Below are positions 1-8,802 of a stretch of 41,766 bases of DNA, in pieces (position 1 is the first letter of the stretch; every line of letters begins with the position of its first letter). The stretch is from positions 1 through 41,766 of the forward strand of contig JAAFKB010000030.1 in the NCBI GenBank assembly GCA_013299055.1, in the 5' to 3' direction. Both the position numbers and the translations under genes were made by a program. This DNA is from Sphaerotilus sp. GTDB lineage: Bacteria; Pseudomonadota; Gammaproteobacteria; Burkholderiales; Burkholderiaceae_C. Below the pieces are notes generated by a model. The model had not been told where the DNA came from and did no database searches. It saw only the letters and a list, made by a program, of their open reading frames with translations.

Positions 1-86
1 TCGATCACCGCGTGGCATTGCTCCAGCGTCTCGGGCTTGTTCTGCACTGCGGCGGCCTCACGGCCAGGGGCTTCGGGTTGGTCCAT
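1..86 (-). CDS. Partial N-terminus, possibly IS66-type transposase
   Basis: A minus-strand reading frame opens with ATG at 86 and runs off the left edge, giving about 28 residues. They begin MDQPEAPGREAAAV and continue with a Glu/Gln-rich stretch (KPETLEQCHAVI). This stretch resembles the start of the coiled-coil leader found in some IS66-family TnpC transposases, but too little is present for a firm call. The adjacent broken transporter fits a mobile-element margin. It could equally be another coiled-coil protein. Confidence 0.3.
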   Translation of the reverse strand, partial: MDQPEAPGREAAAVQNKPETLEQCHAVI

Positions 87-247
87 CCGTGCACTCTCAG
101 CCTTGCTCGCTCCGCGCGCTACCCGGGCTTCACCGGCTTGACGATGTTGTCAATGCCGGGGGGCTGAATACGTACTGCGCAGCGAGGCTGAGGCGCGGCT
201 CGTGGAGCTGCTGCGCCAGCACGGCCGGCACGCGGAACACCTGACGG

Positions 248-948
248 ATGGCGTGGCGGAGTGGCGCGCCCAAGGTGCTGCTGGTCGGCATGGCGATCTG
301 GATGATGCGCAACGTCGTGCCGGCGCTGGCCGAGTCCGAGTTCGGCGTGCCGCGTGGCTCGTTCCTGCTGCTGGTGGCGTTTGTCGTCGCGTTCGGCTTC
401 GTCAAGGGGGCGATGAACTTCGCCGCGGGCAGGCTGGCCGAGCGCCTCGGGCGGCGGCAGGTGCTGCTGATCGGCTGGGCGGTGGCGCTGCCGATCCCGG
501 GGCTGGTGGCCTTTGCGCCGTCGTGGGGCTGGCGTGGTGGGGCGTGGCCGAGACGCTGCCCTGAGCACAGACAGCCGCAGCGACCCGACCGACGGGCGCA
601 ACCCGTCCCGCCCTGACCACCCACGAAGTCTTCCTGCGCGTGAGCTGGCAGGACCGCCGGCTGGCCGCGCTGTGCCAGGCCGGACTGGTCTGGGTGTTCT
701 GGCCTGCCTATCTGCACCAGCAAGGCGTCGGCCTGCCCGGCATCGGCGGGATCGTGGGCGTCTACGGCTTCACCTGGGGCGGGATGCAGCTCTTCACCGG
801 CCAGCTCTCCGACCGCATCGAGCGCCACGGCCTCAGAGTGGTGGCGGCGCTGGGCAGGCGCGTCGAATCGGCTTTCGGGTTCGTGGCCGTGCGATGTTCC
901 TGTCGGGCGCGGTGCTGTGGCGCTGGGGCGAGGAACTCAGGCCGGGAA
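248..948 (+). pseudogene. Degraded MFS transporter
   Basis: Fragments of one major facilitator superfamily permease lie in different frames. Positions 248-530 encode an N-terminal part with hydrophobic helices and a loop typical of MFS proteins (GRLAERLGRRQVLLIGW). After about 530 the homology resumes in another frame (WWGVAETLP), meets a TGA at 562-564, and continues at 625-845 with SWQDRRLAALCQAGLVW and a second MFS-like loop (GQLSDRIERHG). A further frame change carries a last hydrophobic stretch to about 948. A full-length member is about 400 residues, so the central helices are deleted and the C-terminus is damaged. No functional protein is expected. The end overlaps the 3' end of the convergent yqaA. 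Confidence 0.6.
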
Positions 949-1419
949 CACCCACAGCAGGGCCGCCGTCATGACCAGATAACGCGCAAACTTGCCAATC
1001 GCCATGTAGAGCAGGCACGGCCAGAACGGCAGCTTCAACCACCCCGCCACCGCACACAGCGGATCGCCGACGATCGGCAGCCAGCTCAGCAGGCACGCCT
1101 TCGCCCCGAAGCGGCGCAGCATCGCCAGTGCGCGGTGGTCCACAGCCGCGTGGTGGGTGACGTGCTCGTAGGCTTTCTCGGCGCCGTAGCCCATCCACCA
1201 GGAGATGGCGCCGCCGACCGTGTTGCCGGCGGTCGCGGTCAGCACCGCTGGCCAGAACAGCGCGGGGTTGAGCTTGACCAGCCCGAACACCGCCGGCTCC
1301 GAGCCCAGCGGCAGCAGCGTCGCCGAGATCAGCGAGACGAGGAACACGGTGCTGAGGCCGAACTTCGGCAGCGCCAGCAGCACAAGCAGTGAGTCGATCC
1401 AAGCTTCCATGGCGGGCAT
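937..1419 (-). CDS. yqaA: YqaA family membrane protein (DedA-like/SNARE-associated fold)
   Basis: This 160-residue integral membrane protein matches the small YqaA branch of the DedA/VTT superfamily in length and pattern. Hydrophobic segments sit near residues 8-30, 40-65 and 130-157. Between them are the conserved-looking glycine-rich stretch AGNTVGGAISWWMGYG and a loop FGAKACLLSWLPIVGDPLCAVAG. DedA-like proteins are linked to lipid flipping and membrane homeostasis, but the role of YqaA itself is poorly defined. The start may be ATG 1419 or ATG 1410 (MEAW). It is divergent from dusB and convergent with the broken transporter. Confidence 0.8.
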   Translation of the reverse strand: MPAMEAWIDSLLVLLALPKFGLSTVFLVSLISATLLPLGSEPAVFGLVKLNPALFWPAVLTATAGNTVGGAISWWMGYGAEKAYEHVTHHAAVDHRALAMLRRFGAKACLLSWLPIVGDPLCAVAGWLKLPFWPCLLYMAIGKFARYLVMTAALLWVFPA

Positions 1420-1450
1420 TCTGCTTGAAGAGGGCCAAAACGCACGCCGC

Positions 1451-1456
1451 TATACT
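1451..1456 (+). promoter_or_regulatory. Possible -10 element for dusB operon
   Basis: TATACT sits 49 bp upstream of the dusB ATG in the yqaA/dusB divergent gap. The nearest -35-like hexamer, TTGAAG at 1425-1430, is 20 bp away, which is longer than usual, so the match is only suggestive. Confidence 0.3.
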
Positions 1457-1505
1457 CCTGCCTCCTTTTTCAGCACCTCCCCACCCCTTCCCCCGCCCTC
1501 CCCCC

Positions 1506-2552
1506 ATGCGCATCGGCCCCCACACGTTGCCGAATCGCCTGTTCGTCGCGCCCATGGCAGGTGTGACCGACCGGCCCTTCCGCCAGTTGTGCAAGCGACT
1601 GGGGGCGGGCTATGCCGTGAGCGAGATGGTCACGTCACGCGCCGACCTGCGCGACAGCCTGAAGACCTCGCGCCGCCTGAACCACGATGGCGAGGTCGAG
1701 CCGATCGCCGTGCAGATCGCCGGCACCGACGCCGAGATGATGGCCGAGGCCACCCGCTACAACATCGACCGGGGTGCCCAGATCATCGACATCAACATGG
1801 GCTGCCCGGCCAAGAAGGTCTGCAACCAGTGGGCGGGCTCGGCGCTGATGCAGGACGAGACACTGGCGCTGGACATCGTCGCCGCCGTGGTCGAGGCTGC
1901 CGCACCCCACGGCGTGCCCGTCACGCTGAAGATGCGCACCGGCTGGTGCAATGCACAGAAGAACGCGGTGACGATCGCCCTGGGCGCCGAGGCGCGCGGC
2001 GTGGCGATGGTCACCGTGCATGGCCGCACCCGTGAGCAGGGTTACAAGGGCGACGCCGAGTACGCCACGATCGCCGCGGTGAAGGCCGCGCTGCGCATCC
2101 CGGTCTGCGCGAACGGCGACATCACCAGCCCGCAGAAGGCCCGCGAAGTGCTCGCGGCCACCGGCGCGGATGCGCTGATGATCGGCCGCGCCGCGCAGGG
2201 CCGGCCGTGGATCTTCCGCGAGGTCGCGCACTTCCTCGCCACAGGGGAGATCGCCGAGACGCCGCCGACGCTGCAGGTGCGCGACTGGCTGATCGAGCAT
2301 CTGCACGACCACTACAGCCTCTACGGCGAGCGCGCCGGTGTCCGCACGGCGCGCAAGCACATCGGCTGGGCCGTCCACGACCTGCCGGGCGGGCGCGCCT
2401 TCCGCCAGCGCATGAACCTCATCGAACACACGGCCGCGCAGGCGCAGGCCGTGCAGGACTTCCTGGGCGCACTGGCCGACCAGCATCCGTCGTGGCCCCA
2501 GGCCACCCCCCCCACGGACGACGACACCGCAGCACCCGCACAGGCCGCATGA
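1506..2552 (+). CDS. dusB: tRNA-dihydrouridine synthase B
   Basis: The 348-residue protein is an FMN-dependent enzyme that reduces specific uridines in tRNA D-loops to dihydrouridine. The family signature is complete: the N-terminal APMAGVTDRPFR segment that binds FMN, the catalytic cysteine at about residue 100 in INMGCPAKKVC, and the later GADALMIGRAAQGRPWIF phosphate-binding part of the TIM barrel. The frame is open further upstream, but the family normally begins MRIGPHTLPNRLFVAPM, so ATG 1506 is chosen. The stop overlaps the fis start as ATGA, the order known in many proteobacteria, which suggests co-translation. Confidence 0.95.
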   Translation: MRIGPHTLPNRLFVAPMAGVTDRPFRQLCKRLGAGYAVSEMVTSRADLRDSLKTSRRLNHDGEVEPIAVQIAGTDAEMMAEATRYNIDRGAQIIDINMGCPAKKVCNQWAGSALMQDETLALDIVAAVVEAAAPHGVPVTLKMRTGWCNAQKNAVTIALGAEARGVAMVTVHGRTREQGYKGDAEYATIAAVKAALRIPVCANGDITSPQKAREVLAATGADALMIGRAAQGRPWIFREVAHFLATGEIAETPPTLQVRDWLIEHLHDHYSLYGERAGVRTARKHIGWAVHDLPGGRAFRQRMNLIEHTAAQAQAVQDFLGALADQHPSWPQATPPTDDDTAAPAQAA

Positions 2553-2800
2553 GCACCAGCCCCTCCGAACACAGCCCCATCGACCTGTCGATCCGCGAGA
2601 TCCTGGCCGTCTATTTCCGCGACCTCGAAGGCACGGAGCCACACGCCCTCTACGACATGGTCGTGAAGGCGGTGGAGCGCCCGCTGCTCGATGTCGTGAT
2701 GTCGCAGGCCGAGGGCAACCAGAGCCGCGCCGCCGAGTGGCTGGGCATCAACCGCAACACGCTGCGCCGCAAGCTCGTCGAGCACAAGCTGATCGACTGA
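2549..2800 (+). CDS. fis: Fis family DNA-binding protein
   Basis: This 83-residue protein has the size and shape of Fis, the nucleoid-associated factor that bends DNA and modulates rRNA and growth-phase genes. The C-terminal helix-turn-helix is clear from about residue 52: [24 protein letters not shown]. The N-terminal half contains the dimerisation helices. Its ATG overlaps the dusB stop by four bases, so translation is probably coupled. It is followed 55 bp later by purH. Confidence 0.93.
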   Translation: MSTSPSEHSPIDLSIREILAVYFRDLEGTEPHALYDMVVKAVERPLLDVVMSQAEGNQSRAAEWLGINRNTLRRKLVEHKLID

Positions 2801-2855
2801 GCCGAACCCGCGCCGATCGTCCGAACCGCATCCAAACGACCTCCCGAGTCCACCC

Positions 2856-4442
2856 ATGACCACCGCCCTCCTTTCCGTCTCTGACAAGACCGGCATCGTC
2901 GAGTTCGCCCGCTCGCTGCACGCCCACGGCATCAAGCTGCTCTCCACCGGCGGCACCGCCAGGCTGCTGGCCGAATCGGGCCTGCCCGTCACCGAAGTCA
3001 GCGAGATCACCGGCTTCCCCGAGATGCTCGACGGCCGCGTGAAGACGCTGCACCCGCGGGTCCACGGCGGTCTGCTGGCCCGGCGCGACGTGCCGGCGCA
3101 CATGGCCGCGCTGCAGGAACACGGCATCGACACGATCGACCTGCTCATCATCAACCTCTACCCGTTCGCTCAAGCCACGGCACAAGCCGACTGCACGCTG
3201 GAAGACGCGATCGAGAACATCGACATCGGCGGCCCGGCCATGCTGCGCGCCGCGGCCAAGAACTGGCAGGACGTGGGCGTCGTGATCGACCCGAGCGACT
3301 ACCCGCAGGTGCTGGCCGAACTCGCCGCCTCGAACGGCCAGTCGCTGACACGCAGCACCAAGTTCATGCTCGCCAAGAAGGTGTTCTCGCACACCGCCGC
3401 CTACGACGGGATGATCAGCAACTACCTGACCGCGCTGGAAGCCGGTTCGGAAGAGCAGACCGAAGCCGTCCCCGCCCGCGCCGAATACCCGAGCGTGTTC
3501 AACCTGCAGCTCCACAAGGTGCAAGGCATGCGCTACGGCGAGAACCCGCACCAGTCGGCCGCGTTCTACCGCGAAGCCGCGCCGGCCGCCGGGCTGCTGT
3601 CGGGCTGGCAGCAGATCCAGGGCAAGGAACTGAGCTTCAACAACATCGCCGACGCGGACGCGGCCTGGGAATGCGTGAAGGCGTTCGACGTGCCGGCCTG
3701 TGTCATCGTCAAGCACGCGAATCCGTGCGGCGTGGCCGTCGGCGCGACGCCGCTGGAGGCCTACCAGAAGGCGCTGAAGACCGACCCGACCAGCGCGTTC
3801 GGCGGCATCATGGCCTTCAACTGTCCCGTAGACGCGGATGTGGTCAACGAGATCAACGCCAACAAGCAGTTCGTCGAAGTCGCCATCGCCCCGGCCTTCA
3901 CCGCCGAAGCGCGCGCCGCCTACGCCAGCAAGACCAACGTGCGCCTGCTGGAAGTGCCGGTCGCCAAGGTGTCGAACGCGCTGGACTTCAAGCGTGTCGG
4001 CGGCGGGATGCTGCTGCAGTCGGCCGACACCATCGACATCGTCGGCGGCGAGGTCAAGGTGGTCACCAAGCTGCAGCCGACCGCGCAGCAGATGGACGAC
4101 CTGCTGTTCGCGTGGAAGGTCGCGCGCTTCGTCAAGAGCAACGCCATCGTGTTCTGCAAGGACGGCATGACGATGGGCGTCGGCGCCGGCCAGATGAGCC
4201 GCCTCGATTCGGCGCGCATTGCCAGCATCAAGGCGGGCCATGCCGGACTGACGCTGCAGGGCACGGCCGTGGCGAGCGATGCGTTCTTCCCGTTCCGCGA
4301 CGGGCTGGATGTCGTGGTGGACGCAGGAGCCACCTGCGTGATCCAGCCGGGTGGCTCGATGCGCGACGCCGAGGTGATCGCGGCGGCCGACGAGCGCGGC
4401 ATCGCGATGGTGCTGACCGGCACGCGGCACTTCCGCCACTGA
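2856..4442 (+). CDS. purH: Bifunctional AICAR formyltransferase/IMP cyclohydrolase
   Basis: The 528-residue protein catalyses the last two steps of purine synthesis: formylation of AICAR with 10-formyl-tetrahydrofolate, then ring closure to IMP. The N-terminal cyclohydrolase domain (about residues 1-200) begins [17 protein letters not shown] and contains the STGGTARLL and [12 protein letters not shown] motifs. The C-terminal transformylase domain carries the catalytic Lys-His in [12 protein letters not shown] and [10 protein letters not shown]. Length is normal for the family. The ribosome binding site is weak. The gene lies 55 bp after fis and 33 bp before ruvC, in the usual betaproteobacterial order. 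Confidence 0.97.
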   Translation: MTTALLSVSDKTGIVEFARSLHAHGIKLLSTGGTARLLAESGLPVTEVSEITGFPEMLDGRVKTLHPRVHGGLLARRDVPAHMAALQEHGIDTIDLLIINLYPFAQATAQADCTLEDAIENIDIGGPAMLRAAAKNWQDVGVVIDPSDYPQVLAELAASNGQSLTRSTKFMLAKKVFSHTAAYDGMISNYLTALEAGSEEQTEAVPARAEYPSVFNLQLHKVQGMRYGENPHQSAAFYREAAPAAGLLSGWQQIQGKELSFNNIADADAAWECVKAFDVPACVIVKHANPCGVAVGATPLEAYQKALKTDPTSAFGGIMAFNCPVDADVVNEINANKQFVEVAIAPAFTAEARAAYASKTNVRLLEVPVAKVSNALDFKRVGGGMLLQSADTIDIVGGEVKVVTKLQPTAQQMDDLLFAWKVARFVKSNAIVFCKDGMTMGVGAGQMSRLDSARIASIKAGHAGLTLQGTAVASDAFFPFRDGLDVVVDAGATCVIQPGGSMRDAEVIAAADERGIAMVLTGTRHFRH

Positions 4443-4475
4443 GCCACTGGGCACGGACCACGACAGGACACCCGG

Positions 4476-5030
4476 ATGCGCATCCTCGGGATAGATCCGG
4501 GCCTGCAGGTCACAGGCTTCGGCGTGATCGACGTCGAGGGTCAGCGGTTGAGCTACGTCGCCAGCGGCACCATCAAGACCGCGGAAGCCCCGCGTGGCGA
4601 TCTGCCGCAGCGCATCCGCATCATCTTCGAGGGGGTGCGCGAGGTGGTCTCGACCTACCAGCCGGACACGGCGACGGTCGAGATCGTCTTCGTCAACGTC
4701 AACCCGCAGAGCACGCTGCTGCTCGGACAGGCGCGGGGGGCGGCCCTGGCGGCGCTGGTGTCGTCCAGCAGCACGCTCAGCGTGTGCGAGTACACCGCGC
4801 TGCAGATGAAGAAGGCCATCGTCGGCCATGGCCACGCCAACAAGACGCAGGTGCAGGCCATGGTGCAACGCCTGCTGCAGTTGCCGGTGCTGCCGGGCAA
4901 GGACGCCGCCGACGCACTCGGGCTGGCCATCACCCACGCCCACGCCGGCAGCTCTTTCGCGGCACTCGCCCAGGGCGGCACACTGCAGCGCAAGGCCCAC
5001 GCCCAGTACCGCGGCGGGCGCAGTTACTGA
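4476..5030 (+). CDS. ruvC: Crossover junction endodeoxyribonuclease RuvC
   Basis: This 184-residue protein is the Holliday junction resolvase that cuts four-way junctions together with RuvAB. The RNase H-like acidic active site is visible: Asp7 in [10 protein letters not shown], Glu69 in [10 protein letters not shown], and Asp143/Asp146 in [16 protein letters not shown]. An AGGA sequence seven bases before ATG 4476 supports the start. ruvA and ruvB do not follow: the next gene is convergent and its stop overlaps that of ruvC by 7 bp. Confidence 0.96.
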   Translation: MRILGIDPGLQVTGFGVIDVEGQRLSYVASGTIKTAEAPRGDLPQRIRIIFEGVREVVSTYQPDTATVEIVFVNVNPQSTLLLGQARGAALAALVSSSSTLSVCEYTALQMKKAIVGHGHANKTQVQAMVQRLLQLPVLPGKDAADALGLAITHAHAGSSFAALAQGGTLQRKAHAQYRGGRSY

Positions 5031-7042
5031 GGTGGAGGCGGTCCGGCCCGCAGCAGCCGCTCGAACGCCTCGGGCGACACGGCCGGGCTGAACAGGAACC
5101 CCTGGTATTCACGTACCTTGCGGGCCTGCAGCCAGGCAAGCTGCTCGGCGGTTTCCACCCCTTCGGCCACCATGTTGACCTTCAGCACCTGGCACATGGT
5201 CACGATCATCTCCGTGAGTGCCGGCAGACTGTCCAGCGAACGGATGAAGGAGCGGTCGATCTTGAGCGTGTCCACCGGATAGCGGTGCAGGTAGGCGAGG
5301 TTGGAATACCCGGTGCCGAAGTCGTCGATGGCGATGCCCAGGCCCAGGGCGTCGAGGGCTTCGAGCGTCGCCACCGTGCGCCCGTCGTGTCCGAGCAGCA
5401 CCGACTCGGTGATCTCCAGCTCGATACCGCGCGGGTCGCAGCCAGTGCGGTCGAGGATGTCGCGCACGTCTTGCAGCAGCGCGTTGTAGAAGAACTGGCG
5501 CGGCGAGAGGTTGACGGAAATCTTCAGCTGCCAGCCCTGCGCCGCCCAGGCCACCTGCTGCCGTGCCGAGGCGTCGAGCACCATGGCGCCCAGCTCGCAG
5601 ATCAGCCCGCAGTCCTCGCAGACAGGGATGAAGACATCCGGCGGGATCATGCCGCGCTGCGGATGAAACCAGCGCACCAGCGCCTCGGCGCCGACGATGC
5701 GGCCAGTCTGCACCTCGATGCGGGGCTGGAAGTACACCCGGATGTCACCGTGGACCAGGGCACGGCGCAGCTCCGTTTCCAGATCCAGCCGCGACTGTGC
5801 TGCGGCGTTCATGGCCGGCTGGAACCACGCCATGCCATTGCGCCCGGCCGCCTTGGCGCTGTACATGGCCTGGTCGGCGTGGCGCATGAGCGTGTCGATG
5901 TCCTGGCCATCCTGCGGGTACAGGCTCACGCCGATGGACGGGGTCACGCGCAGCTCGGTCTGCGAGATCTGCACCGGCGCGGCGATGAGCGCCACCAGCG
6001 CCTGTACCCGTGCCCGCGCCGCTGCCGCAGCATCCGCATCGGACACCAGCAGCAGGAACTCGTCGCCACCCAGCCGCGCCACGCGGTCCTGCGGTCCCAG
6101 CACCGACCGCAGCCGCCGCGCCAGGTGCATCAGCAGCTCGTCGCCCACCGCGTGGCCGAGCGAGTCGTTCACCCGCTTGAAGTGGTCCAGGTCGAGGAAG
6201 ATCAACGCCGCCTGCAGCCCGTCACGGCGGCAGTCCTCCAGCGCCTGGGGGTACGCCTTGATGACGTGGTTGCGGTTGGGCAGGCCGGTGAGCAGGTCGT
6301 GGTCGGCGAGGTACTGTGCCTGGGCCTGCGCGTGCTTGAGGCCGCTGATGTCGATCTCGGAGACGAGCAGCGCCTGGCGGCCAGTGGCCGCGTCGCGGCA
6401 GAGCCGGGCGGAAAGGTCGTGCCAGCGTTCGCCCTGGGGAGTGGCCACGCGGGCGATGAGCTTGCAGTGCCCGTTGGCGACCAGCCCGCGCACCAGCGCC
6501 CGCAGGTCTTCGCGGTCGACGAGGCGCTGCTGCAGGGAGTCGCTGCCCTCGGGCACGCTGGTGCGCGCGGCCGGGTTGCGGTAGAGCGCCCGGCCACCAC
6601 GGCTGTAGAGCGTGGTCATGACCTCGGTGTGCAGGAGCGCCTCGACGCTGCGCAGCGAGTCCGGCGGCATGGCCTGCTGCGGCCGCGCCTCGCAGAGCAT
6701 GGCCATGCGCCCGTCCGGCAGCCGCACGCCGCTGAAGCTGACCCACAGCGTGGTCGGGTGCCCGGCGGGGTAGAGCGTCCACTGTTCGGAGAAGCGGGCG
6801 TCGCCGCACTCGAAATCGCGCTGGTACTGCCGCAGCCGGCGCGCGACCGTGTCCGACATGTCGCAGCCCATGTCGCGTGCGCACAGCTCGCCCAGCGTCG
6901 CCGCCTGCCAGAGCTGCAGCGCAGCACCGTTGGCCCAATGCACCCGGCTGCGGTCGATGTCGAAGACCCAGACCGGCTGGTGCAGCGCCTCCAGCAGTGC
7001 GGTGTCGGCGGGAAACCGCGTCGGCACCACGGCCGTTTCCAT
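5024..7042 (-). CDS. PAS-GGDEF-EAL cyclic-di-GMP turnover protein
   Basis: A 672-residue cytoplasmic signalling protein. It has PAS-like sensory regions (about residues 14-120 and 130-235), a GGDEF diguanylate cyclase domain (about 240-405) with an intact GGDEF at 325-329, and an EAL phosphodiesterase domain (about 420-670). The EAL part keeps EAL at 453-455, [24 protein letters not shown] and VAEGVET, so both activities look possible. The RxxD inhibitory site expected just before GGDEF is absent (GPQD is there). No membrane segments are seen. The frame is open far upstream, but that part is a shadow of the GST gene; ATG 7042 shares one base with the GST stop (TGATG), so the two are probably translated together. 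Confidence 0.92.
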   Translation of the reverse strand: METAVVPTRFPADTALLEALHQPVWVFDIDRSRVHWANGAALQLWQAATLGELCARDMGCDMSDTVARRLRQYQRDFECGDARFSEQWTLYPAGHPTTLWVSFSGVRLPDGRMAMLCEARPQQAMPPDSLRSVEALLHTEVMTTLYSRGGRALYRNPAARTSVPEGSDSLQQRLVDREDLRALVRGLVANGHCKLIARVATPQGERWHDLSARLCRDAATGRQALLVSEIDISGLKHAQAQAQYLADHDLLTGLPNRNHVIKAYPQALEDCRRDGLQAALIFLDLDHFKRVNDSLGHAVGDELLMHLARRLRSVLGPQDRVARLGGDEFLLLVSDADAAAAARARVQALVALIAAPVQISQTELRVTPSIGVSLYPQDGQDIDTLMRHADQAMYSAKAAGRNGMAWFQPAMNAAAQSRLDLETELRRALVHGDIRVYFQPRIEVQTGRIVGAEALVRWFHPQRGMIPPDVFIPVCEDCGLICELGAMVLDASARQQVAWAAQGWQLKISVNLSPRQFFYNALLQDVRDILDRTGCDPRGIELEITESVLLGHDGRTVATLEALDALGLGIAIDDFGTGYSNLAYLHRYPVDTLKIDRSFIRSLDSLPALTEMIVTMCQVLKVNMVAEGVETAEQLAWLQARKVREYQGFLFSPAVSPEAFERLLRAGPPPPQ

Positions 7043-7683
7043 CAGGCCGACAGCAGCGGCGTCACACCCAGGTAGCCCGGCTGCGCCCGCACCCGTGCCA
7101 TCCAGACCCCGATGGCGGGGAAGTCCGCCAGATCGAAGCCGGCCTCTCCCGCCAGGTGGGTGTAGCCGTAGACGGCGATGTCGGCGACCGAGTAGCCGTG
7201 GTCGCAGACGAAGGGGCGCTGGCGCAGGTGGGCGTCCAGCACGGCCAGTCCCACGCAGCCGTCGCGGTGCCAGCGCAGGAAGTCGTCGGCGTGCTCGGCG
7301 GCGAGCTGCGGGACGATGTGGGAGAAGAAGCGCGCGGGCGAGATGTTCGGCTCCAGTGCCGTCTGCTCGAAAATCATCCACTGCAGCGCCTGCGCCCGGT
7401 GGAAGGGCTCGGCCGGCATCAGGGCCGTGCCTTCGCTCAGGAACCAGGCGATGGCGTTGGATTCACCCAGGCCCTTGCCGTCGGCGGTCACCAGGAAGGG
7501 GACCTGGCCGCGGGGGTTCAGCGCCAGGAAACTCGCGCTGCGGGTCTCGCCGGCCAGCACATCCACCGAGCGGATGCGGACCTTCTCGGCCGGGCCGGCG
7601 TCGCCGCGCTGTCGCAGCACCAGCATGGGCTTGAAGCTGTTGCCGGAGCCAGCGGTGATGTAGAGCGTGTGGGCATCGCGCAT
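7042..7683 (-). CDS. Glutathione S-transferase family protein
   Basis: A 213-residue cytosolic GST-like protein. The N-terminal thioredoxin-like half has an SGNSFKP segment in the catalytic position, PRGQVPFLV with the cis-proline, and ESNAI, which normally binds the gamma-glutamyl part of glutathione. The C-terminal half is all helical, with the N-capping motif YSVADIAVYGYTHLAGEAGF. The substrate cannot be inferred. AGGA lies eight bases before ATG 7683; an in-frame ATG at 7692 has no spacer for a ribosome site, so 7683 is preferred. It probably leads a two-gene unit with the GGDEF/EAL gene. Confidence 0.88.
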   Translation of the reverse strand: MRDAHTLYITAGSGNSFKPMLVLRQRGDAGPAEKVRIRSVDVLAGETRSASFLALNPRGQVPFLVTADGKGLGESNAIAWFLSEGTALMPAEPFHRAQALQWMIFEQTALEPNISPARFFSHIVPQLAAEHADDFLRWHRDGCVGLAVLDAHLRQRPFVCDHGYSVADIAVYGYTHLAGEAGFDLADFPAIGVWMARVRAQPGYLGVTPLLSA

Positions 7684-7771
7684 GGGGTACATCCTGAAAG
7701 CCGGGCCACGGACAGGCCCGATCTTCCGTGTTGTCGGATGTCCCTGACGCAAATTGAGCGCGCAGGGAGTC

Positions 7772-8707
7772 TCACCAGGCCGGTGCCAGCTCCGCCATGC
7801 CCTGGGGCGCAAGTGTTTCATCGCGGAAGGTGACGATTTCCCAGGCGGTCTCGTCGGCCAGCAGCTTGCGCAGCAGCTTGTTGTTGAGCGCGTGGCCGCT
7901 CTTGAAGGCGGTGTAGTCGGCCAGCAGTGGCTTGCCGCAGACGTGGAGATCGCCGATCGCGTCGAGGATCTTGTGCTTGACGAACTCGTCGTCATAGCGC
8001 AGCCCTTCCGCATTCAGCACACGGTAGTCATCGACCACGATGGCGTTGTCCATGCTGCCCCCGAGGCTCAGGCCGCGCGAACGCATCATCTCCACGTCCT
8101 TGGTGAAGCCGAAGGTGCGGGCACGGGCGATGTCCTGCTTGTAGCGGCCGGTGGCGAAATCGAAGACGACGCGCTGGCCGGTGGCGTCCACCGCCGGGTG
8201 GCCGAACTCGATCTCGAAGCCGAGCCGGTAGCCGTGGTGCGGCGCGAGGCGGGCCCACTTGAGCGAGCGGCCCTCGCCTTCGCGGATCTCGACAGGCTTC
8301 TTCACGCGCAGGAACTGCTTGGGGGCGTTCTGCAGCGCGATGCCGGCGCTCTGCAGCAGGAAGACGAAGCTGGCCGCCGAGCCGTCGAGGATGGGTACCT
8401 CGTCGGCCGTGATGTCGATGTAGAGGTTGTCGATGCCCAGTCCGGCGATGGCCGACAGCAGGTGCTCGATGGTCTGGACCTTGGGCGCACCCGGATCCCC
8501 GCCCGGCGAGATGGTCGTGGCCATGCGGGTGTCGCAGACCGACTCGGGTGTGACGGGGATGTCCACCGGCTGCGGCAGGTCGATGCGGCGGAAGACCAGG
8601 CCCGTGTCCGGTGCTGCCGGCCGCAGCGTCAGCTCGACCTTCTGGCCACTGTGCAGGCCGACCCCGACGGCACGGGTCAGCGACTGGAGGGTGCGTTGTT
8701 GCAGCAT
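7772..8707 (-). CDS. lpxC: UDP-3-O-acyl-N-acetylglucosamine deacetylase LpxC
   Basis: The 311-residue zinc enzyme carries out the committed step of lipid A synthesis, removing the acetyl group from UDP-3-O-acyl-GlcNAc. The zinc ligands are in place: His82 in TIEHLLSA, His245 and Asp249 in [14 protein letters not shown]. The catalytic His272 sits in SGHALNN. The start [21 protein letters not shown] is typical. It is the last gene of the wall/division set, but an intrinsic terminator stands between it and ftsZ, so it may be transcribed partly from read-through or from its own start in a very short leader. Confidence 0.96.
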   Translation of the reverse strand: MLQQRTLQSLTRAVGVGLHSGQKVELTLRPAAPDTGLVFRRIDLPQPVDIPVTPESVCDTRMATTISPGGDPGAPKVQTIEHLLSAIAGLGIDNLYIDITADEVPILDGSAASFVFLLQSAGIALQNAPKQFLRVKKPVEIREGEGRSLKWARLAPHHGYRLGFEIEFGHPAVDATGQRVVFDFATGRYKQDIARARTFGFTKDVEMMRSRGLSLGGSMDNAIVVDDYRVLNAEGLRYDDEFVKHKILDAIGDLHVCGKPLLADYTAFKSGHALNNKLLRKLLADETAWEIVTFRDETLAPQGMAELAPAW

Positions 8708-8731
8708 GGGCGCATTCTAGGAAGGGCAGCG

Positions 8732-8762
8732 AAAAAGCCCGGTGTCCTGCGGGACACCGGGC
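8732..8762 (-). terminator. Intrinsic terminator after ftsZ
   Basis: On the minus strand a perfect 11-bp GC-rich stem (GCCCGGTGTCC in one arm, plus-strand 8737-8747 pairing with 8752-8762) closes a 4-base loop and is followed directly by five T residues (plus-strand 8732-8736). It lies 40 bp past the ftsZ stop and ends 24 bp before the lpxC start codon. Confidence 0.85.
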
Positions 8763-8802
8763 CAAATCGGAAACGGCGGAGAGCGGGTGGGCAGCGGCGG
8801 GA

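Noticed and set aside
119..190. Minus-strand tail ending PPGIDNIVKPVKPG and a TAG at 119
   Set aside because: It looks like the end of a real gene with good codon use, but the frame upstream collapses into low-complexity shadow, so no gene could be defined.
2748..5000. Open minus-strand frame of 750 codons opposite purH and ruvC
   Set aside because: Composition is shadow-like (Arg, His, Gly, Val, Leu, Asp) and the sense genes are clear.
3671..7075. Open plus-strand frame of 1134 codons
   Set aside because: It runs across purH, ruvC and antisense to the GGDEF/EAL gene, with Arg/Gly/Ala/His-rich low-complexity content typical of GC-rich shadow frames.
5024..7381. Longer form of the GGDEF/EAL protein
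   Set aside because: The first 113 residues are Arg/Gly/Pro-rich shadow of the GST gene; ATG 7042 is coupled to the GST stop.
7699..7717. Possible lpxC terminator hairpin (CGGGCC/GGCCCG)
   Set aside because: Only a six-base stem with no T run, immediately before the GST start.
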